Assembly (NCBI GenBank): GCA_030537835.1
Contig: JAUNVB010000002.1
Location: 31,299-95,298, forward strand
Source of the DNA: Andreesenia angusta
GTDB lineage: Bacteria > Bacillota > Clostridia > Tissierellales > Gottschalkiaceae
Direction: 5' to 3'
Length of the DNA stretch: 64,000 nt
The notes under the pieces are model-generated. The model was not told the origin of the DNA and made no database searches. It was given only the letters and a program-made list of their open reading frames with translations. The position numbers and the translations under genes were made by a program. Below, piece after piece: positions 30,749 to 40,865 of the stretch. Each line of letters begins with the position of its first letter. The stretch's first letter is position 1.

Positions 30749-30943
30749 ATGGAATTTTTAAACTCTTTGAGTTCAATCCAAATAATAGGGCTTGTCTATA
30801 CTATTATAATTCCAATCATATTTATAATAGGATTTGATAATACTATAGAAAGAAAAAAGCTTGCAAATAAAATAGCCATGATTGGATTAGTTATTATATC
30901 GGTACTTACATTTATTAGAAGCTTATTAATTAAAGGAGTGTAA
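30749..30943 (+). CDS. Small membrane protein (64 residues), unknown function
   Basis: Starts at ATG 30749 after AAGGAGTGAG. Two hydrophobic helices (about 11-29, IIGLVYTIIIPIIFIIGF, and 44-58, IAMIGLVIISVLTFI) flank a charged loop NTIERKKLANK. I do not recognise the family. It is followed 2 bases later by another small membrane protein, suggesting translational coupling and possibly a two-component membrane complex. Confidence 0.65.
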   Translation: MEFLNSLSSIQIIGLVYTIIIPIIFIIGFDNTIERKKLANKIAMIGLVIISVLTFIRSLLIKGV

Positions 30944-30945
30944 TT

Positions 30946-31152
30946 ATGGATCTATATAGTTTATTAAATTTACTAGGTATTGGCTATATAATGGCAGGAG
31001 CAATGAGTATAGTCTATACTAAAGGTTTCGAATTTAAGAATATGACGAGTGAGAAAAAAGTTAATAATGCTTATGCTTCTTTCATCACAATGTATCTAGT
31101 TTTTTCAATAATTAGTATTTTAAAAGAAGTGATAAATAATATAATGCAATAG
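30946..31152 (+). CDS. Small membrane protein (68 residues), unknown function
   Basis: Starts at ATG 30946; its GGAGTG ribosome binding site lies in the end of the preceding gene. Two hydrophobic segments (~5-25, ending MAGAMSIVY, and ~44-62, FITMYLVFSIISIL) are separated by a charged loop. Not recognised. Topologically similar to its neighbour (two helices, short loop), but the sequences do not obviously align. A strong terminator follows. Confidence 0.65.
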   Translation: MDLYSLLNLLGIGYIMAGAMSIVYTKGFEFKNMTSEKKVNNAYASFITMYLVFSIISILKEVINNIMQ

Positions 31153-31153
31153 A

Positions 31154-31190
31154 AAATACATAGTCAAATATTTGACTATGTATTTTTTAT
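31154..31190 (+). terminator. Terminator after the small membrane protein pair
   Basis: AAATACATAGTCAA pairs with TTGACTATGTATTT in a nearly perfect palindrome at 31155-31186, followed by a T-run. Confidence 0.9.
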
Positions 31191-31245
31191 ATATTAAATT
31201 AAATAAGAATAGAGTATAAAAAATACTATTTTTTATTAAAAACAC

Positions 31246-31275
31246 TTGCTATTAGTCGTTGGTAAGAAGTATAAT
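31246..31275 (+). promoter_or_regulatory. Possible upstream promoter of the S10 operon
   Basis: TTGCTA at 31246-31251, 18 bases, TATAAT at 31270-31275. Weaker -35 than the 31382 promoter. Between the two nothing else is recognisable. Confidence 0.35.
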
Positions 31276-31381
31276 TAGAAAAGTTGAGAGAAATTATGTA
31301 TATAGAATATTTCCAATCTAAGATACTGATAAATTAATATATTAAGAATTAAAAGAAATACAAAAAAATAGATTAAAGTCC

Positions 31382-31410
31382 TTGATTTATTTAGACTTAA
31401 GCTATATAAT
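31382..31410 (+). promoter_or_regulatory. Promoter of the S10-spc-alpha operon
   Basis: TTGATT at 31382-31387, 17 bases, TATAAT at 31405-31410, giving a leader of about 215 bases before rpsJ. Confidence 0.75.
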
Positions 31411-31416
31411 ATTATG

Positions 31417-31631
31417 GTATGTGGTTGACATGCGATGAGACAAAAGGTGGCCTAACACTGATGAAATGCAAGTTATACCGCAAACAGCTCAGTAATAGGG
31501 AAATTTTTGTTGAGAATGTCCAAACTGAGATTTGGGCGGAGACGACTGCATATTGCACAACACGCTAGGGTGAGTGTATTGGCAGTCCTTATTGCATAAT
31601 AGTAACATGCGATTAAAGGAGGGAATGTTAA
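31417..31631 (+). ncRNA. S10 operon leader, structured (possible L4-type control)
   Basis: The ~215-base leader is clearly richer in G+C than its surroundings and has several stems: ACTGA/TCAGT near 31458-31491, CCAAA/TTTGG around 31518-31534, GACTGC/GCAGTC around 31544-31586 enclosing ACAC/GTGT. The word ACATGCGAT occurs twice, near 31428 and 31606. Control of S10 operons by L4 is known in bacteria; that this leader works so is inference. No open frame with a ribosome binding site is seen. Confidence 0.5.
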
Positions 31632-31943
31632 ATGGCAAAAGGTCAAAAAATAAGAATAAGACTAAAAGCTTATGATCATGAGCTTCTAGACGCATCAGCA
31701 CAGAGAATAGTTGATACGGCTAAGAGAACAGGAGCTGAAATATCAGGGCCTGTACCACTACCAACAGAAAAAGAAGTGGTTACAATAATAAGAGCAGTTC
31801 ATAAGTATAAAGACTCTAGAGAGCAGTTTGAGCAAAGAACTCATAAGAGACTTATAGATATTTTACAACCATCAAAGAAGACAGTTGACTCATTAATGAA
31901 GTTAAACTTGCCAGCTGGTGTAGATATCGAAATAAAATTATAA
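31632..31943 (+). CDS. rpsJ: Ribosomal protein S10
   Basis: A 103-residue small-subunit head protein that also works with NusB in antitermination. [24 protein letters not shown] and [11 protein letters not shown] are typical. AAAGGAGGG precedes the ATG. First gene of the S10 operon. Confidence 0.98.
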   Translation: MAKGQKIRIRLKAYDHELLDASAQRIVDTAKRTGAEISGPVPLPTEKEVVTIIRAVHKYKDSREQFEQRTHKRLIDILQPSKKTVDSLMKLNLPAGVDIEIKL

Positions 31944-31977
31944 TTGATTGTAAGTAGAGACACACTCTGCTTAGAAT

Positions 31978-31997
31978 GATTGCATCTAGATGCAATC
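31978..31997 (+). repeat. 20-base perfect palindrome before rplC
   Basis: GATTGCATCT followed directly by its own reverse complement, between rpsJ and rplC, 28 bases before the rplC start. It lacks a T-tract, so it is not a terminator; it may fold in the mRNA. Confidence 0.7.
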
Positions 31998-32024
31998 CGC
32001 TGTAAGAATTCAGGAGGTGTAAAA

Positions 32025-32657
32025 ATGAAGAATATTATAGGAAGAAAATTAGGTATGACTCAAATATTCACTGAAGAAGGTGAAGTTATACCAGTAACGG
32101 TATTAGAAGCAGGACCAGTAAATGTTGTGCAAAAGAAAACAGAAGAAACTGACGGTTACTCGGCAGTTCAAGTTGGATTTGATGAGCTAAAAGAGAAAAA
32201 GGCTAATAAACCAACGAAAGGACATTTTGAAAAAGCTGGGGTAGACCTTAAAAAACATATAAAAGAGTTCAGAGTAGATGATATCGAATCATACGAAATA
32301 GGACAGGAAATAAAAGCAGATGTTTTTGAAATAGGAGATAAAGTAGACGTTTCAGGAAGATCTAAAGGTAAGGGATTCCAAGGTTCAATAAAGAGACATA
32401 ATCAAAGTAGAGGACCAATGTCACATGGATCTAAATACCATAGAGGAGTTGGAGCACTTTCAGCTGCAGCATATCCAGGAAGAGTTATGAAGGGAAGAAA
32501 ATTACCAGGACATATGGGTAATGAGAATGTAACAGTTCAAAACTTAGAAGTAGTAAAAGTTGATGCAGATAAGAACTTCATCTTAGTAAAAGGAGCAGTT
32601 CCTGGACCAAAAGGTGGAATCATAACTATAAAAGAGAGCGTTAAAGTAAAAAAATAA
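32025..32657 (+). CDS. rplC: Ribosomal protein L3
   Basis: A 210-residue early assembly protein whose loop reaches the peptidyl transferase centre. [25 protein letters not shown] and [16 protein letters not shown] are diagnostic. The ATG at 32025 follows CAGGAGGTG; the upstream frame extension has no ribosome binding site. Confidence 0.98.
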   Translation: MKNIIGRKLGMTQIFTEEGEVIPVTVLEAGPVNVVQKKTEETDGYSAVQVGFDELKEKKANKPTKGHFEKAGVDLKKHIKEFRVDDIESYEIGQEIKADVFEIGDKVDVSGRSKGKGFQGSIKRHNQSRGPMSHGSKYHRGVGALSAAAYPGRVMKGRKLPGHMGNENVTVQNLEVVKVDADKNFILVKGAVPGPKGGIITIKESVKVKK

Positions 32658-32682
32658 GGTTACTAAGAGAGGAGGAAACTAA

Positions 32683-33306
32683 ATGCCTAAAGTATCATTA
32701 TTAAATGTATCAGGTGAAGAAGTAGGAGAAATAGAATTAAATGATGCAGTATTTGGAATAGAAGTTAATGAGCATGTTCTTTATGAAGCAGTTAAAAATC
32801 AACTTGCTAATAAAAGACAAGGAACACAGTCGGCTAAGACTAGAGCAGAAGTAAGAGGTGGAGGAAGAAAGCCTTGGAGACAAAAAGGAACTGGTAGAGC
32901 TCGTCAAGGAAGTATAAGATCACCTCAATGGGTAGGTGGAGGAATAGTATTCGCACCTAAACCAAGAGATTATTCATATAAATTACCAAAGAAAGTTAGA
33001 AGATTAGCTATGAAATCAGCTTTAAGTTCTAAAGTAGAAAACAATGAAATAATAGTAGTTGATAAATTTAATTTAGAAGCACCTAAGACAAAAGATATGA
33101 TAAATATCTTAGGAAGCATAAAAGCTGGAAAAAAAGCATTAGTAGTTACAGCAGAAAATGACACTAATGTAATAAAATCATCAAACAATATACAAGGTGT
33201 TAGAACGGCTACAGTGAATACATTGAATGTATACGATATACTAAAGTATGATTCTTTAGTTATAACTGAAGATGCTGTTAAAAAAGTGGAGGAGGTGTAT
33301 GCATAA
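32683..33306 (+). CDS. rplD: Ribosomal protein L4
   Basis: A 207-residue exit-tunnel protein, and the autogenous regulator of the S10 operon in E. coli. The long-loop motif [20 protein letters not shown] and [18 protein letters not shown] are present. Its stop overlaps the rplW start by one base (TAATG). Confidence 0.98.
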   Translation: MPKVSLLNVSGEEVGEIELNDAVFGIEVNEHVLYEAVKNQLANKRQGTQSAKTRAEVRGGGRKPWRQKGTGRARQGSIRSPQWVGGGIVFAPKPRDYSYKLPKKVRRLAMKSALSSKVENNEIIVVDKFNLEAPKTKDMINILGSIKAGKKALVVTAENDTNVIKSSNNIQGVRTATVNTLNVYDILKYDSLVITEDAVKKVEEVYA

Positions 33307-33596
33307 TGCGTAGTCCACACGATATAATCAGAAGACCGTTAATTACTGAAAAAAGTATGGATCAGATAGCAGAAGGTAAGTACACTTTTGTTGTAGATAA
33401 GAGAGCGAATAAAACTGAGATAAAAAATGCATTAGAGACTATATTCGGAGTGAAAGTAGCAAAAGTTAATACGATGAATATGCAAGGAAAGACTAAGAGA
33501 ATGGGAGCGAATGTAGGAAAAAGAGCTAGCTGGAAAAAAGCTATAGTTACATTAGCGCCTGATAGTAAAGGAATTGAATTTTTCGAAGGAATGTAA
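33306..33596 (+). CDS. rplW: Ribosomal protein L23
   Basis: A 96-residue protein at the tunnel exit that docks trigger factor and [21 protein letters not shown] and [17 protein letters not shown] match the family. Translationally coupled to rplD. Confidence 0.97.
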   Translation: MRSPHDIIRRPLITEKSMDQIAEGKYTFVVDKRANKTEIKNALETIFGVKVAKVNTMNMQGKTKRMGANVGKRASWKKAIVTLAPDSKGIEFFEGM

Positions 33597-33620
33597 TCTG
33601 AAATAGAGGGAGGCACTAAA

Positions 33621-34454
33621 ATGAGTATAAAAAAGTTTAGACCAACTTCTCCAGGACTTAGACAGATGACGGTTTCAAGCTTTGAAGAGGTAACAAAATC
33701 AACGCCTGAAAAGTCACTTACAACAAGTCTTAATAAAAAAGCTGGTAGAAATGCTCGTGGAAAGATAACAGTACGCCATAGAGGTGGCGGTGCTAAGAGA
33801 AAATATAGAATAATAGATTTTAAGCGTAATAAAGATGGAATACCTGGAAAGGTAGCTTCAATAGAATATGATCCAAATAGAACAGCATATATTGCGCTTA
33901 TAAATTATGTAGATGGAGAAAAAAGATATATAATAGCTCCAGAAGGATTAAAAGTAGGAGATACTATAGAATCAGGAGTAGACGCAGATATAAAAGTTGG
34001 AAATGCATTACCACTTAAAAATATACCTGTAGGTACTCTAGTTCACAATATAGAAATGAAAGCAGGAAAAGGTGGTCAATTAGCAAGATCTGCTGGTAAT
34101 TCTGCACAGTTAATGGCTAAAGAAGGAAATTATGCGCAGTTAAGATTACCTTCAGGTGAGTTTAGATTGATAAGAATAGAGTGTAAAGCTACGATAGGAG
34201 AAGTAAGTAATGGAGAACATGAGCTTATAACTATCGGTAAAGCTGGAAGAAAGAGACATCTAGGATTTAGACCTACAGTTAGAGGTAGTGTTATGAACCC
34301 TAATGATCACCCACATGGTGGTGGAGAAGGAAGAACTGGAATAGGTATGCCTAGTCCACTATCACCTTGGGGAAAACCTACACTTGGTTATAAGACACGT
34401 AAGAAGAATAAGAAATCTGATAAATATATAGTAAGAGGAAGAAAGAAGAAATAG
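33621..34454 (+). CDS. rplB: Ribosomal protein L2
   Basis: A 277-residue primary 23S-binding protein near the peptidyl transferase centre. [33 protein letters not shown] and the conserved C-terminal [13 protein letters not shown] loop (with the functionally important His) are intact. AGGGAGG precedes the ATG. Confidence 0.98.
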   Translation: MSIKKFRPTSPGLRQMTVSSFEEVTKSTPEKSLTTSLNKKAGRNARGKITVRHRGGGAKRKYRIIDFKRNKDGIPGKVASIEYDPNRTAYIALINYVDGEKRYIIAPEGLKVGDTIESGVDADIKVGNALPLKNIPVGTLVHNIEMKAGKGGQLARSAGNSAQLMAKEGNYAQLRLPSGEFRLIRIECKATIGEVSNGEHELITIGKAGRKRHLGFRPTVRGSVMNPNDHPHGGGEGRTGIGMPSPLSPWGKPTLGYKTRKKNKKSDKYIVRGRKKK

Positions 34455-34494
34455 TAAGACTTACGCATAGCTTTATTGGAAGGAGGAAATATGA

Positions 34495-34779
34495 ATGGGT
34501 AGATCTTTAAAAAAAGGACCATTTTGCGATGATCATTTGATGAAGAAAGTAGAAAACTTAAATGAAAATAATGAGAAGAAAGTTATAAAAACTTGGTCAC
34601 GTCGTTCGACTATATTCCCTGAAATGATAGGACATACTATAGCAGTACATGATGGAAGAAAGCATGTTCCAGTATATGTAACAGAAGATATGGTTGGTCA
34701 TAAATTAGGAGAATTCGTTCCTACAAGAACTTTTAAAGGACATGCAGGACAAACTGAAAGAACGACAGCAGTAAAATAG
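34495..34779 (+). CDS. rpsS: Ribosomal protein S19
   Basis: A 94-residue small-subunit head protein. [30 protein letters not shown] and [13 protein letters not shown] are diagnostic. The ATG at 34495 follows GGAGGAAATATGA. Confidence 0.98.
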   Translation: MGRSLKKGPFCDDHLMKKVENLNENNEKKVIKTWSRRSTIFPEMIGHTIAVHDGRKHVPVYVTEDMVGHKLGEFVPTRTFKGHAGQTERTTAVK

Positions 34780-34816
34780 TTTGTTAAATAAATGAGGAAT
34801 TAAGGAGGGAATTCTA

Positions 34817-35149
34817 GTGGAAGCAAGAGCTATTGCTAAATATGTGCGTATAGCACCGAGAAAAGTTAATTTAGTTGCTGCGGAAATCAGAGGGAAGCAA
34901 GTTGATGAAGCGCTAGCTATATTAAAGTTTACGCCTAAAAGAGGAGCAAAAGTACTAGAAAAAGTTGTTAAATCTGCTATAGCAAATGCAGAAAATAATA
35001 ATGATATGGACAGAGAGAATTTATATATATCTGAAGTATATGCTAATCAGGGACCAACTCTAAAGAGATGGAGACCTAGAGCACAAGGAAGAGCATTTCC
35101 TATACTAAAGAGAACATCACATGTTGGTGTAGTTGTAACTGAGAAATAA
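34817..35149 (+). CDS. rplV: Ribosomal protein L22
   Basis: A 110-residue tunnel-lining protein. [19 protein letters not shown] and the loop [19 protein letters not shown], which contacts macrolides in other species, are intact. Starts at GTG 34817 after AAGGAGGG. Confidence 0.98.
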   Translation: MEARAIAKYVRIAPRKVNLVAAEIRGKQVDEALAILKFTPKRGAKVLEKVVKSAIANAENNNDMDRENLYISEVYANQGPTLKRWRPRAQGRAFPILKRTSHVGVVVTEK

Positions 35150-35168
35150 ATAAAGAGGAGGGATATTA

Positions 35169-35837
35169 GTGGGTCAAAAAGTTAATCCACACGGTCTTAG
35201 AGTTGGAGTTATAAAAGATTGGGACTCAAAATGGTATGCAAATAAAAAAGATTTTGCAGACAATTTAGTTGAAGACAATAAGATACGTAAATATGTTAAA
35301 AAGAAACTATTTATAGCGGGAATATCTAAAATCGAAATCGAAAGAGCATCGAATAGAGTTAAATTAAATGTTTACACTTCAAAGCCTGGAATGGTAATTG
35401 GTAAAGGTGGACAAGGTGTAGAGGAATTAAGAAAAGAATTAGAAAAAATGATAAATAAGAATGTAACTATAAACGTTGAAGAGATAAAGAGACCAGATGA
35501 AAACGCACAATTAGTTGCAGAAAATATCGCTAGCCAGATAGAAAGAAGAGTATCTTTCAGAAGAGCTATGAAACAATCAATTCAAAGAAGTATGAGAACT
35601 GGAATAAAAGGAATTAAGACTACAGTATCAGGAAGAGTTGGTGGAGCGGATATGGCTAGAACTGAAGGTTATAGCGAAGGAACTATACCTCTACAGACAT
35701 TAAGAGCAGATATAGATTATGGATTTGCTGAAGCTGATACAACTTATGGAAAAATTGGAGTTAAAGTTTGGATATATAAAGGTGAAATACTACCTACAGT
35801 GAAGAAAGAACAAAAAGAACAAAAAGAAGTAAAGTAG
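35169..35837 (+). CDS. rpsC: Ribosomal protein S3
   Basis: A 222-residue protein at the mRNA entry site. [13 protein letters not shown], the KH-domain GKGGQGV loop and [12 protein letters not shown] are present. Starts at GTG 35169 after GAGGAGGG. The C-terminus is a lysine/glutamate-rich repeat ([11 protein letters not shown]). Confidence 0.98.
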   Translation: MGQKVNPHGLRVGVIKDWDSKWYANKKDFADNLVEDNKIRKYVKKKLFIAGISKIEIERASNRVKLNVYTSKPGMVIGKGGQGVEELRKELEKMINKNVTINVEEIKRPDENAQLVAENIASQIERRVSFRRAMKQSIQRSMRTGIKGIKTTVSGRVGGADMARTEGYSEGTIPLQTLRADIDYGFAEADTTYGKIGVKVWIYKGEILPTVKKEQKEQKEVK

Positions 35838-35865
35838 TTGTGAGAAGAAGGGAGGATATCATAAA

Positions 35866-36306
35866 ATGTTGATGCCTAAAAGAGTTAAGCGTCGTAGAGT
35901 ACACAGAGGAAGAATGACTGGACAATCTACACGTGGAAATAGAATAACTTATGGAGATTATGCATTACAAGCAATAGAGCCTTCATGGATAACTTCTAAT
36001 CAAATAGAAGCAGCCAGAAGAGCTATGACTAGATACACTAAAAGAGGAGGGAAAATCTGGATAAAAATTTTCCCAGATAAGCCGGTTACTAAAAAACCAG
36101 CAGAAACTCGTATGGGTTCTGGAAAAGGAGCACCAGAGTATTGGGTATCTGTTGTTAAACCAGGAAGAGTATTATTTGAAATGGCAGGAGTTTCAGAAGA
36201 GCAAGCAAGAGAGGCTATGAGACTTGCTGCGCATAAGCTTCCTATAAAGACTAAATTTATAACACGTGATCATGATTCAAAGGGTGGTGAAGCTAATGAA
36301 AGCTAA
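35866..36306 (+). CDS. rplP: Ribosomal protein L16
   Basis: A 146-residue protein that helps position tRNA on the large subunit. [38 protein letters not shown] and [14 protein letters not shown] are diagnostic. Its end overlaps rpmC by 11 bases. Confidence 0.98.
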   Translation: MLMPKRVKRRRVHRGRMTGQSTRGNRITYGDYALQAIEPSWITSNQIEAARRAMTRYTKRGGKIWIKIFPDKPVTKKPAETRMGSGKGAPEYWVSVVKPGRVLFEMAGVSEEQAREAMRLAAHKLPIKTKFITRDHDSKGGEANES

Positions 36307-36499
36307 AGAAGTACGTCAAATGAATTCAGAAGAATTGACAGATAAATTATCAGAATTAAAAGCAGAGCTATTCAATCTAAGGTTTCAATTAGCTACAGGA
36401 CAGTTAGATAACCCTATAAGAATAAGAACTGTAAGAAGAGATATAGCTCGTGTTAATACAATCATTAGAGAAAGAGAAATAGAAGAGATAGATGCTTAG
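36296..36499 (+). CDS. rpmC: Ribosomal protein L29
   Basis: A 67-residue tunnel-exit protein; [17 protein letters not shown] is the family signature. The ATG at 36296 is chosen because it gives the normal [10 protein letters not shown] start and GGTGG is upstream. It begins inside rplP, implying coupling. Confidence 0.96.
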   Translation: MKAKEVRQMNSEELTDKLSELKAELFNLRFQLATGQLDNPIRIRTVRRDIARVNTIIREREIEEIDA

Positions 36500-36528
36500 C
36501 ACTTTACTGAAGGGAGGACAACTGTGCA

Positions 36529-36783
36529 ATGGAAAGAAACAATAGAAAAGTAAGAGTGGGCCGTGTTACAAGTGATAAAATGGATAAGACTATAACTGTT
36601 GCTGTTGAAACATTCGTTTCACATCCACTTTACAAAAAATCAGTAAAAAGAACGACTAAGTTTAAGGCACATGATGAAGAAAATCAATGTGGAATCGGTG
36701 ATACAGTAAGAATAATGGAGACAAGACCGTTAAGTAAAGATAAGAGATGGAGATTAGTTGAGATAATAGAAAAAGCTAAATAG
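36529..36783 (+). CDS. rpsQ: Ribosomal protein S17
   Basis: An 84-residue primary 16S-binding protein. [19 protein letters not shown] and [18 protein letters not shown] are typical. ATG 36529 after AGGGAGGA. Confidence 0.97.
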   Translation: MERNNRKVRVGRVTSDKMDKTITVAVETFVSHPLYKKSVKRTTKFKAHDEENQCGIGDTVRIMETRPLSKDKRWRLVEIIEKAK

Positions 36784-36810
36784 TCCTTGGAATTGGAAGG
36801 AGGTAAAACG

Positions 36811-37179
36811 ATGGTACAAAGTGAGAGCCGCTTAAAAGTTGGTGACAACTCAGGAGCAAGAGAAGTATTAGTTATAAAAGTATTAGGTGGATCAAATAGA
36901 AAGTATGCAAATATAGGTGATATTGTAGTTGCCAGTGTTAAATCTGCAACACCTGGAGGAGTTGTTAAGAAGGGTGATATTGTTAAGGCAGTAGTAGTTA
37001 GAAGTAAAAAAGGCCTAAGAAGAAATGATGGTAGCTATATAAAATTTGATGAGAATGCAGCTGTTATAATAAAAGAAGACAGATCTCCAGTAGGTACACG
37101 TATATTCGGACCTATAACAAGAGAATTAAGAGATGGAAACTTCATGAAGATTATATCGCTGGCACCTGAAGTATTATAA
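36811..37179 (+). CDS. rplN: Ribosomal protein L14
   Basis: A 122-residue intersubunit-face protein. [21 protein letters not shown] and [26 protein letters not shown] match (the second is split here for length by position 97-122). ATG 36811 follows GAAGGAGG; the frame is open 24 bases upstream but that stretch is the ribosome binding site. Confidence 0.97.
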   Translation: MVQSESRLKVGDNSGAREVLVIKVLGGSNRKYANIGDIVVASVKSATPGGVVKKGDIVKAVVVRSKKGLRRNDGSYIKFDENAAVIIKEDRSPVGTRIFGPITRELRDGNFMKIISLAPEVL

Positions 37180-37195
37180 GAGGAGGTGTTACCGA

Positions 37196-37501
37196 ATGCA
37201 TGTAAAAAAAGGTGACAAGGTAGTTGTAATCACAGGAAAAAACAAAGGAAAAACTGGGATAGTGAAAGAAGTTTTACCTAAGAAAAATAGAGTAATAGTA
37301 GAAGGCGTAAATATGGTTGTTAAACACCAAAAACCTAGCCAAGCAATGCCACAGGGCGGAAGAATAGAAAAAGAAGGAAGCATAGATGCATCGAATGTTA
37401 TGCTATATTCTGATAAAGCAGGTAAAGGTGTTAGAGTTGGATATAAGATAGAAGATGGAAAAAAAGTAAGAATCTGTAAAAAAACAGGAGAGACTATATA
37501 A
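37196..37501 (+). CDS. rplX: Ribosomal protein L24
   Basis: A 101-residue assembly-initiator protein with an N-terminal KOW motif ([18 protein letters not shown]) and [26 protein letters not shown] precedes the ATG. Confidence 0.97.
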   Translation: MHVKKGDKVVVITGKNKGKTGIVKEVLPKKNRVIVEGVNMVVKHQKPSQAMPQGGRIEKEGSIDASNVMLYSDKAGKGVRVGYKIEDGKKVRICKKTGETI

Positions 37502-37529
37502 TAGATTGATTTGAAAGGAGGCTACATTG

Positions 37530-38072
37530 ATGGCAACACGTCTAAAAGAGAAATATATAAATGAGGTAGTCCCAGCTCTTATGGAAAAATTTGAATACAG
37601 CAATGTAATGGAAGCACCAAAATTAGAAAAAATAGTTTTAAATATGGGACTTGGAGAAGCAAGAGAAAATCCCAAAATTTTAGAATCCGCAATTGAAGAA
37701 TTAGCTTTAATAACTGGTCAAAAACCAATTACAACAAGAGCTAAGAAGTCGATAGCTAACTTTAAATTACGTGAAGAAATGCCTGTTGGAGCAAAAGTTA
37801 CATTAAGAGGAGAAAAAATGTATGAATTTTTCGATAAACTTATGAACATAGCGCTACCAAGGGTAAGAGACTTTAGAGGTGTATCAAACACTTCATTCGA
37901 CGGAAGAGGAAACTATGCATTAGGAATAAAGGAACAATTGATATTCCCTGAAATAGACTATGATAAAGTTGATTCGATAAAAGGTTTAGATATAATTGTT
38001 GTTACTACAGCACAAACTGATGAAGAAGCAAAAGAATTCTTAGGTCTTATGGGAATGCCTTTTAAAAAATAG
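37530..38072 (+). CDS. rplE: Ribosomal protein L5
   Basis: A 180-residue 5S rRNA-binding protein. [36 protein letters not shown] and [18 protein letters not shown] are diagnostic. The ATG at 37530 directly follows an in-frame TTG; AAGGAGG fits the ATG better. Confidence 0.98.
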   Translation: MATRLKEKYINEVVPALMEKFEYSNVMEAPKLEKIVLNMGLGEARENPKILESAIEELALITGQKPITTRAKKSIANFKLREEMPVGAKVTLRGEKMYEFFDKLMNIALPRVRDFRGVSNTSFDGRGNYALGIKEQLIFPEIDYDKVDSIKGLDIIVVTTAQTDEEAKEFLGLMGMPFKK

Positions 38073-38094
38073 ATAAATAGGAGGAAGAATTCTA

Positions 38095-38280
38095 ATGGCT
38101 AAAAAGTCTATGAAAGTAAAACAACAAAGAAAACAGAAGTTTAGTACTCAAGAATATTCTAGATGTAGAATATGTGGGAGACCACATGGATATTTAAGAA
38201 AATATGGTGTTTGCCGTATATGCTTTAGAGAATTAGCATATAAAGGTGAAATACCAGGTGTAAGAAAAGCAAGTTGGTAA
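38095..38280 (+). CDS. rpsZ: Ribosomal protein S14, zinc type
   Basis: A 61-residue S14 of the short zinc-binding form. Cys24/Cys27 ([11 protein letters not shown]) and Cys40/Cys43 ([11 protein letters not shown]) give the zinc site. Same C+ class as L33 and L36 in this window. Confidence 0.97.
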   Translation: MAKKSMKVKQQRKQKFSTQEYSRCRICGRPHGYLRKYGVCRICFRELAYKGEIPGVRKASW

Positions 38281-38315
38281 TTTAGATATTCGTTAATGGA
38301 AGGAGGTACGCTGTA

Positions 38316-38714
38316 ATGGTTATGACAGATCCAATAGCAGACATGTTAACAAGAATTAGAAATAGTAATAATGCAAAACATGAAACTGTAGACATACCAG
38401 CGTCTAATATGAAAAAATCCTTAGCAAACATCCTATTGGAAGAGGGGTTTGTTAAAAATGTTGAAGAAATAGAAGATGGAATACAAGGGACTATTAGAAT
38501 AGAATTAAAGTACGGAGAGAATAAAAAGAAGACTATAACTGGATTGAAAAGAATTTCAAAGCCAGGACTAAGAGTTTATGTAAATTCAAATGAAATACCT
38601 AAAGTATTAGGTGGTCTTGGTATAGCAATATTATCTACATCGAAAGGTGTAATAACAGATAAAGAAGCTAGAAAAGAAAATATAGGTGGAGAAGTAATCT
38701 GCTACGTATGGTAA
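38316..38714 (+). CDS. rpsH: Ribosomal protein S8
   Basis: A 132-residue 16S rRNA-binding protein and the spc-operon repressor in E. coli. [25 protein letters not shown] and [21 protein letters not shown] match. ATG 38316 is 9 bases after GGAGG. Confidence 0.98.
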   Translation: MVMTDPIADMLTRIRNSNNAKHETVDIPASNMKKSLANILLEEGFVKNVEEIEDGIQGTIRIELKYGENKKKTITGLKRISKPGLRVYVNSNEIPKVLGGLGIAILSTSKGVITDKEARKENIGGEVICYVW

Positions 38715-38743
38715 TAGATTTCTCAGAATAGGAGGTGCCGATA

Positions 38744-39283
38744 GTGTCAAGAATAGGACTAAAACCTATAACTATTCCAGATGGAGTAGAAGTTAAAATA
38801 GATGATAATAACAATGTAATTGTTAAAGGACCTAAAGGTCAATTAGAGCAGAAAATAGATAATGCAATGAAGTTAGAGATGAAAGATAATGAGATAAATG
38901 TTAGTCGTCCAACAGATAGAAAAGAGCATAGATGTATGCATGGACTATCGAGAACATTGATTGACAATATGATAGTTGGTGTAACAGAAGGTTTTTCTAA
39001 GACTTTAGAAATAAATGGTGTTGGTTACCGTGCGGCTAAACAGGGAAAGAAATTAGTATTAAACCTAGGTTTCTCACATCCAGTAGAGATGGAAGATCCA
39101 GAAGGAATAGAAGTTGAAGTTCCAAATAATAACCAAGTAATTGTAAGAGGAATAGATAAGCAAAAAGTAGGAAACTATGCAGCGGTTATTAGAGAGTGGA
39201 GAAAGCCAGAGCCTTATAAAGGAAAAGGTATTAAATACGTTGACGAATATGTAAGACGTAAAGAAGGAAAGACTGGTAAATAA
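38744..39283 (+). CDS. rplF: Ribosomal protein L6
   Basis: A 179-residue protein near the factor-binding site. [15 protein letters not shown] and the C-terminal [20 protein letters not shown] are diagnostic. Of two in-frame GTG codons, 38744 is chosen because 38735 overlaps the AGGAGGTG ribosome binding site. Confidence 0.97.
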   Translation: MSRIGLKPITIPDGVEVKIDDNNNVIVKGPKGQLEQKIDNAMKLEMKDNEINVSRPTDRKEHRCMHGLSRTLIDNMIVGVTEGFSKTLEINGVGYRAAKQGKKLVLNLGFSHPVEMEDPEGIEVEVPNNNQVIVRGIDKQKVGNYAAVIREWRKPEPYKGKGIKYVDEYVRRKEGKTGK

Positions 39284-39313
39284 AACTAGGGTTTGAGAAA
39301 GGAGTGAAGTTTA

Positions 39314-39676
39314 GTGATTAAAAAACAGTATAGTAATACAAAGAGAAAGAAAAGACATATGAGAGCTAGAGTCAACACAGTTGGAACTCCTGAAAGACCA
39401 AGACTTAATGTTTTCAGAAGTCATAAAAATATATATGCACAGATAATAGATGATTCAACTGGAACAACTTTAGTTTCAGCATCTAGCCTAGAACTAAGAG
39501 GAAAAGTTGATTCAACTGGAAATAAAGAAGCTGCAAAAGAAGTTGGTAAATTAGTAGCTGAAAGAGCTAAAGAAAAAGGAATAGAGAATATTCTATTCGA
39601 TAGAGGTGGATATATATACCATGGTAGAGTTAAAGAACTCGCTGAAGGAGCAAGAGAAAACGGACTTAAATTCTAG
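39314..39676 (+). CDS. rplR: Ribosomal protein L18
   Basis: A 120-residue 5S rRNA-binding protein. [20 protein letters not shown] and [21 protein letters not shown] are typical. Starts at GTG 39314 after AAAGGAGTG. Confidence 0.97.
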   Translation: MIKKQYSNTKRKKRHMRARVNTVGTPERPRLNVFRSHKNIYAQIIDDSTGTTLVSASSLELRGKVDSTGNKEAAKEVGKLVAERAKEKGIENILFDRGGYIYHGRVKELAEGARENGLKF

Positions 39677-39694
39677 AAAGGGAGGTCAAGCTTA

Positions 39695-40201
39695 ATGAAC
39701 AATGAGCGTATAAATCCAAATCAATTGGATCTTAAAGAAACAGTTGTTAATATAAATCGTGTAGCTAAAGTTGTTAAAGGTGGAAGAAACTTTAGATTTA
39801 GCGCATTAGTTGTTGTTGGAGACGGAAATGGACATGTTGGAGTTGGTATGGCTAAAGCTCTTGAAGTACCTGAAGCTATAAGAAAAGCTATTCAAGATGC
39901 TAAAAAGCATATAATTTCAGTTCCGACTGTTGGAACTACGATTCCTCATGAAACACTAGGTCAGTTTGGCGCAGGAAGTGTACTTCTTAAGCCAGCTGCA
40001 GAAGGTACTGGTGTTATCGCAGGAGGACCTGTTCGTGCAGTTATAGAATTATCAGGAATAAAAGATCTAAGAGGAAAATCGTTAGGAACGAGTAATCCTA
40101 GAAATATGGTTAATGCTACAATCGAAGCTCTTAAGCAGCTTAAGAGAGCAGAAGAAGTTGCTGAGCAAAGAGGTAAAACCGTAGAAGAAATACTAGGTTA
40201 G
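39695..40201 (+). CDS. rpsE: Ribosomal protein S5
   Basis: A 168-residue accuracy-related protein. [20 protein letters not shown] and [19 protein letters not shown] are diagnostic. The spectinomycin-loop region (KVVKGGRNF) looks unaltered. Confidence 0.98.
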   Translation: MNNERINPNQLDLKETVVNINRVAKVVKGGRNFRFSALVVVGDGNGHVGVGMAKALEVPEAIRKAIQDAKKHIISVPTVGTTIPHETLGQFGAGSVLLKPAAEGTGVIAGGPVRAVIELSGIKDLRGKSLGTSNPRNMVNATIEALKQLKRAEEVAEQRGKTVEEILG

Positions 40202-40214
40202 GAGAGTGAGAACC

Positions 40215-40391
40215 TTGGCAATGATAAAAATTAAATTAGTTAGAAGCAAAATTGGCAGAAAGCCAAATCAAATCAAGACAATTGAAGCTTTAGGACTAAG
40301 AAAAATAGGACAAATAGTAGAAAAGCAAGATACTCCTCAGATAAGAGGTATGATAAATAAAGTTAACCATATGGTTGAAGTAGTTGAGTAA
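40215..40391 (+). CDS. rpmD: Ribosomal protein L30
   Basis: A 58-residue protein; [25 protein letters not shown] is the signature region (spans residues 6-30). Start chosen at TTG 40215, 10 bases after GGAGAG; GTG 40206 overlaps that site and ATG 40221 is the alternative. Confidence 0.93.
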   Translation: MAMIKIKLVRSKIGRKPNQIKTIEALGLRKIGQIVEKQDTPQIRGMINKVNHMVEVVE

Positions 40392-40421
40392 AATCTATAA
40401 TTTAGAGGAGGTGTAACCTAG

Positions 40422-40865
40422 ATGAAGTTACATGAATTAAGACCTAACGCTGGCGGTGGTTCTAAAAAAACTAAGAGATTAGGTAGAGGTACAGCTACAG
40501 GACAAGGAAAGACAGCAGGAAGAGGACAAAAAGGACAAAAATCTCGTTCAGGTGGTGGTGTAAGACCAGGATTTGAAGGGGGTCAAATGCCTTTATATAG
40601 AAGAGTTCCAAAAAGAGGATTTACAAATATATTTGCAAAAGAATATGCTATTGTAAATATTGATAAATTAGATGAGTTCGAAGATGGAACAGAAGTGAAT
40701 GCTGAGGTATTAAAATCAGCAGGACTTATAAAGAAAGAATTAGATGGTGTTAAGATATTAGGTAACGGAGAATTAAGTAAAAAGCTTACTGTAAAAGCAA
40801 ATAAGTTTAGCAAATCGGCAATAGAAAAAATAGAAGCTAACGGAGGAAAAGTAGAGGTGATATAA
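40422..40865 (+). CDS. rplO: Ribosomal protein L15
   Basis: A 147-residue late-assembly protein. [32 protein letters not shown] and [18 protein letters not shown] are diagnostic. The stop overlaps the secY ATG by one base (TAATG). Confidence 0.98.
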   Translation: MKLHELRPNAGGGSKKTKRLGRGTATGQGKTAGRGQKGQKSRSGGGVRPGFEGGQMPLYRRVPKRGFTNIFAKEYAIVNIDKLDEFEDGTEVNAEVLKSAGLIKKELDGVKILGNGELSKKLTVKANKFSKSAIEKIEANGGKVEVI

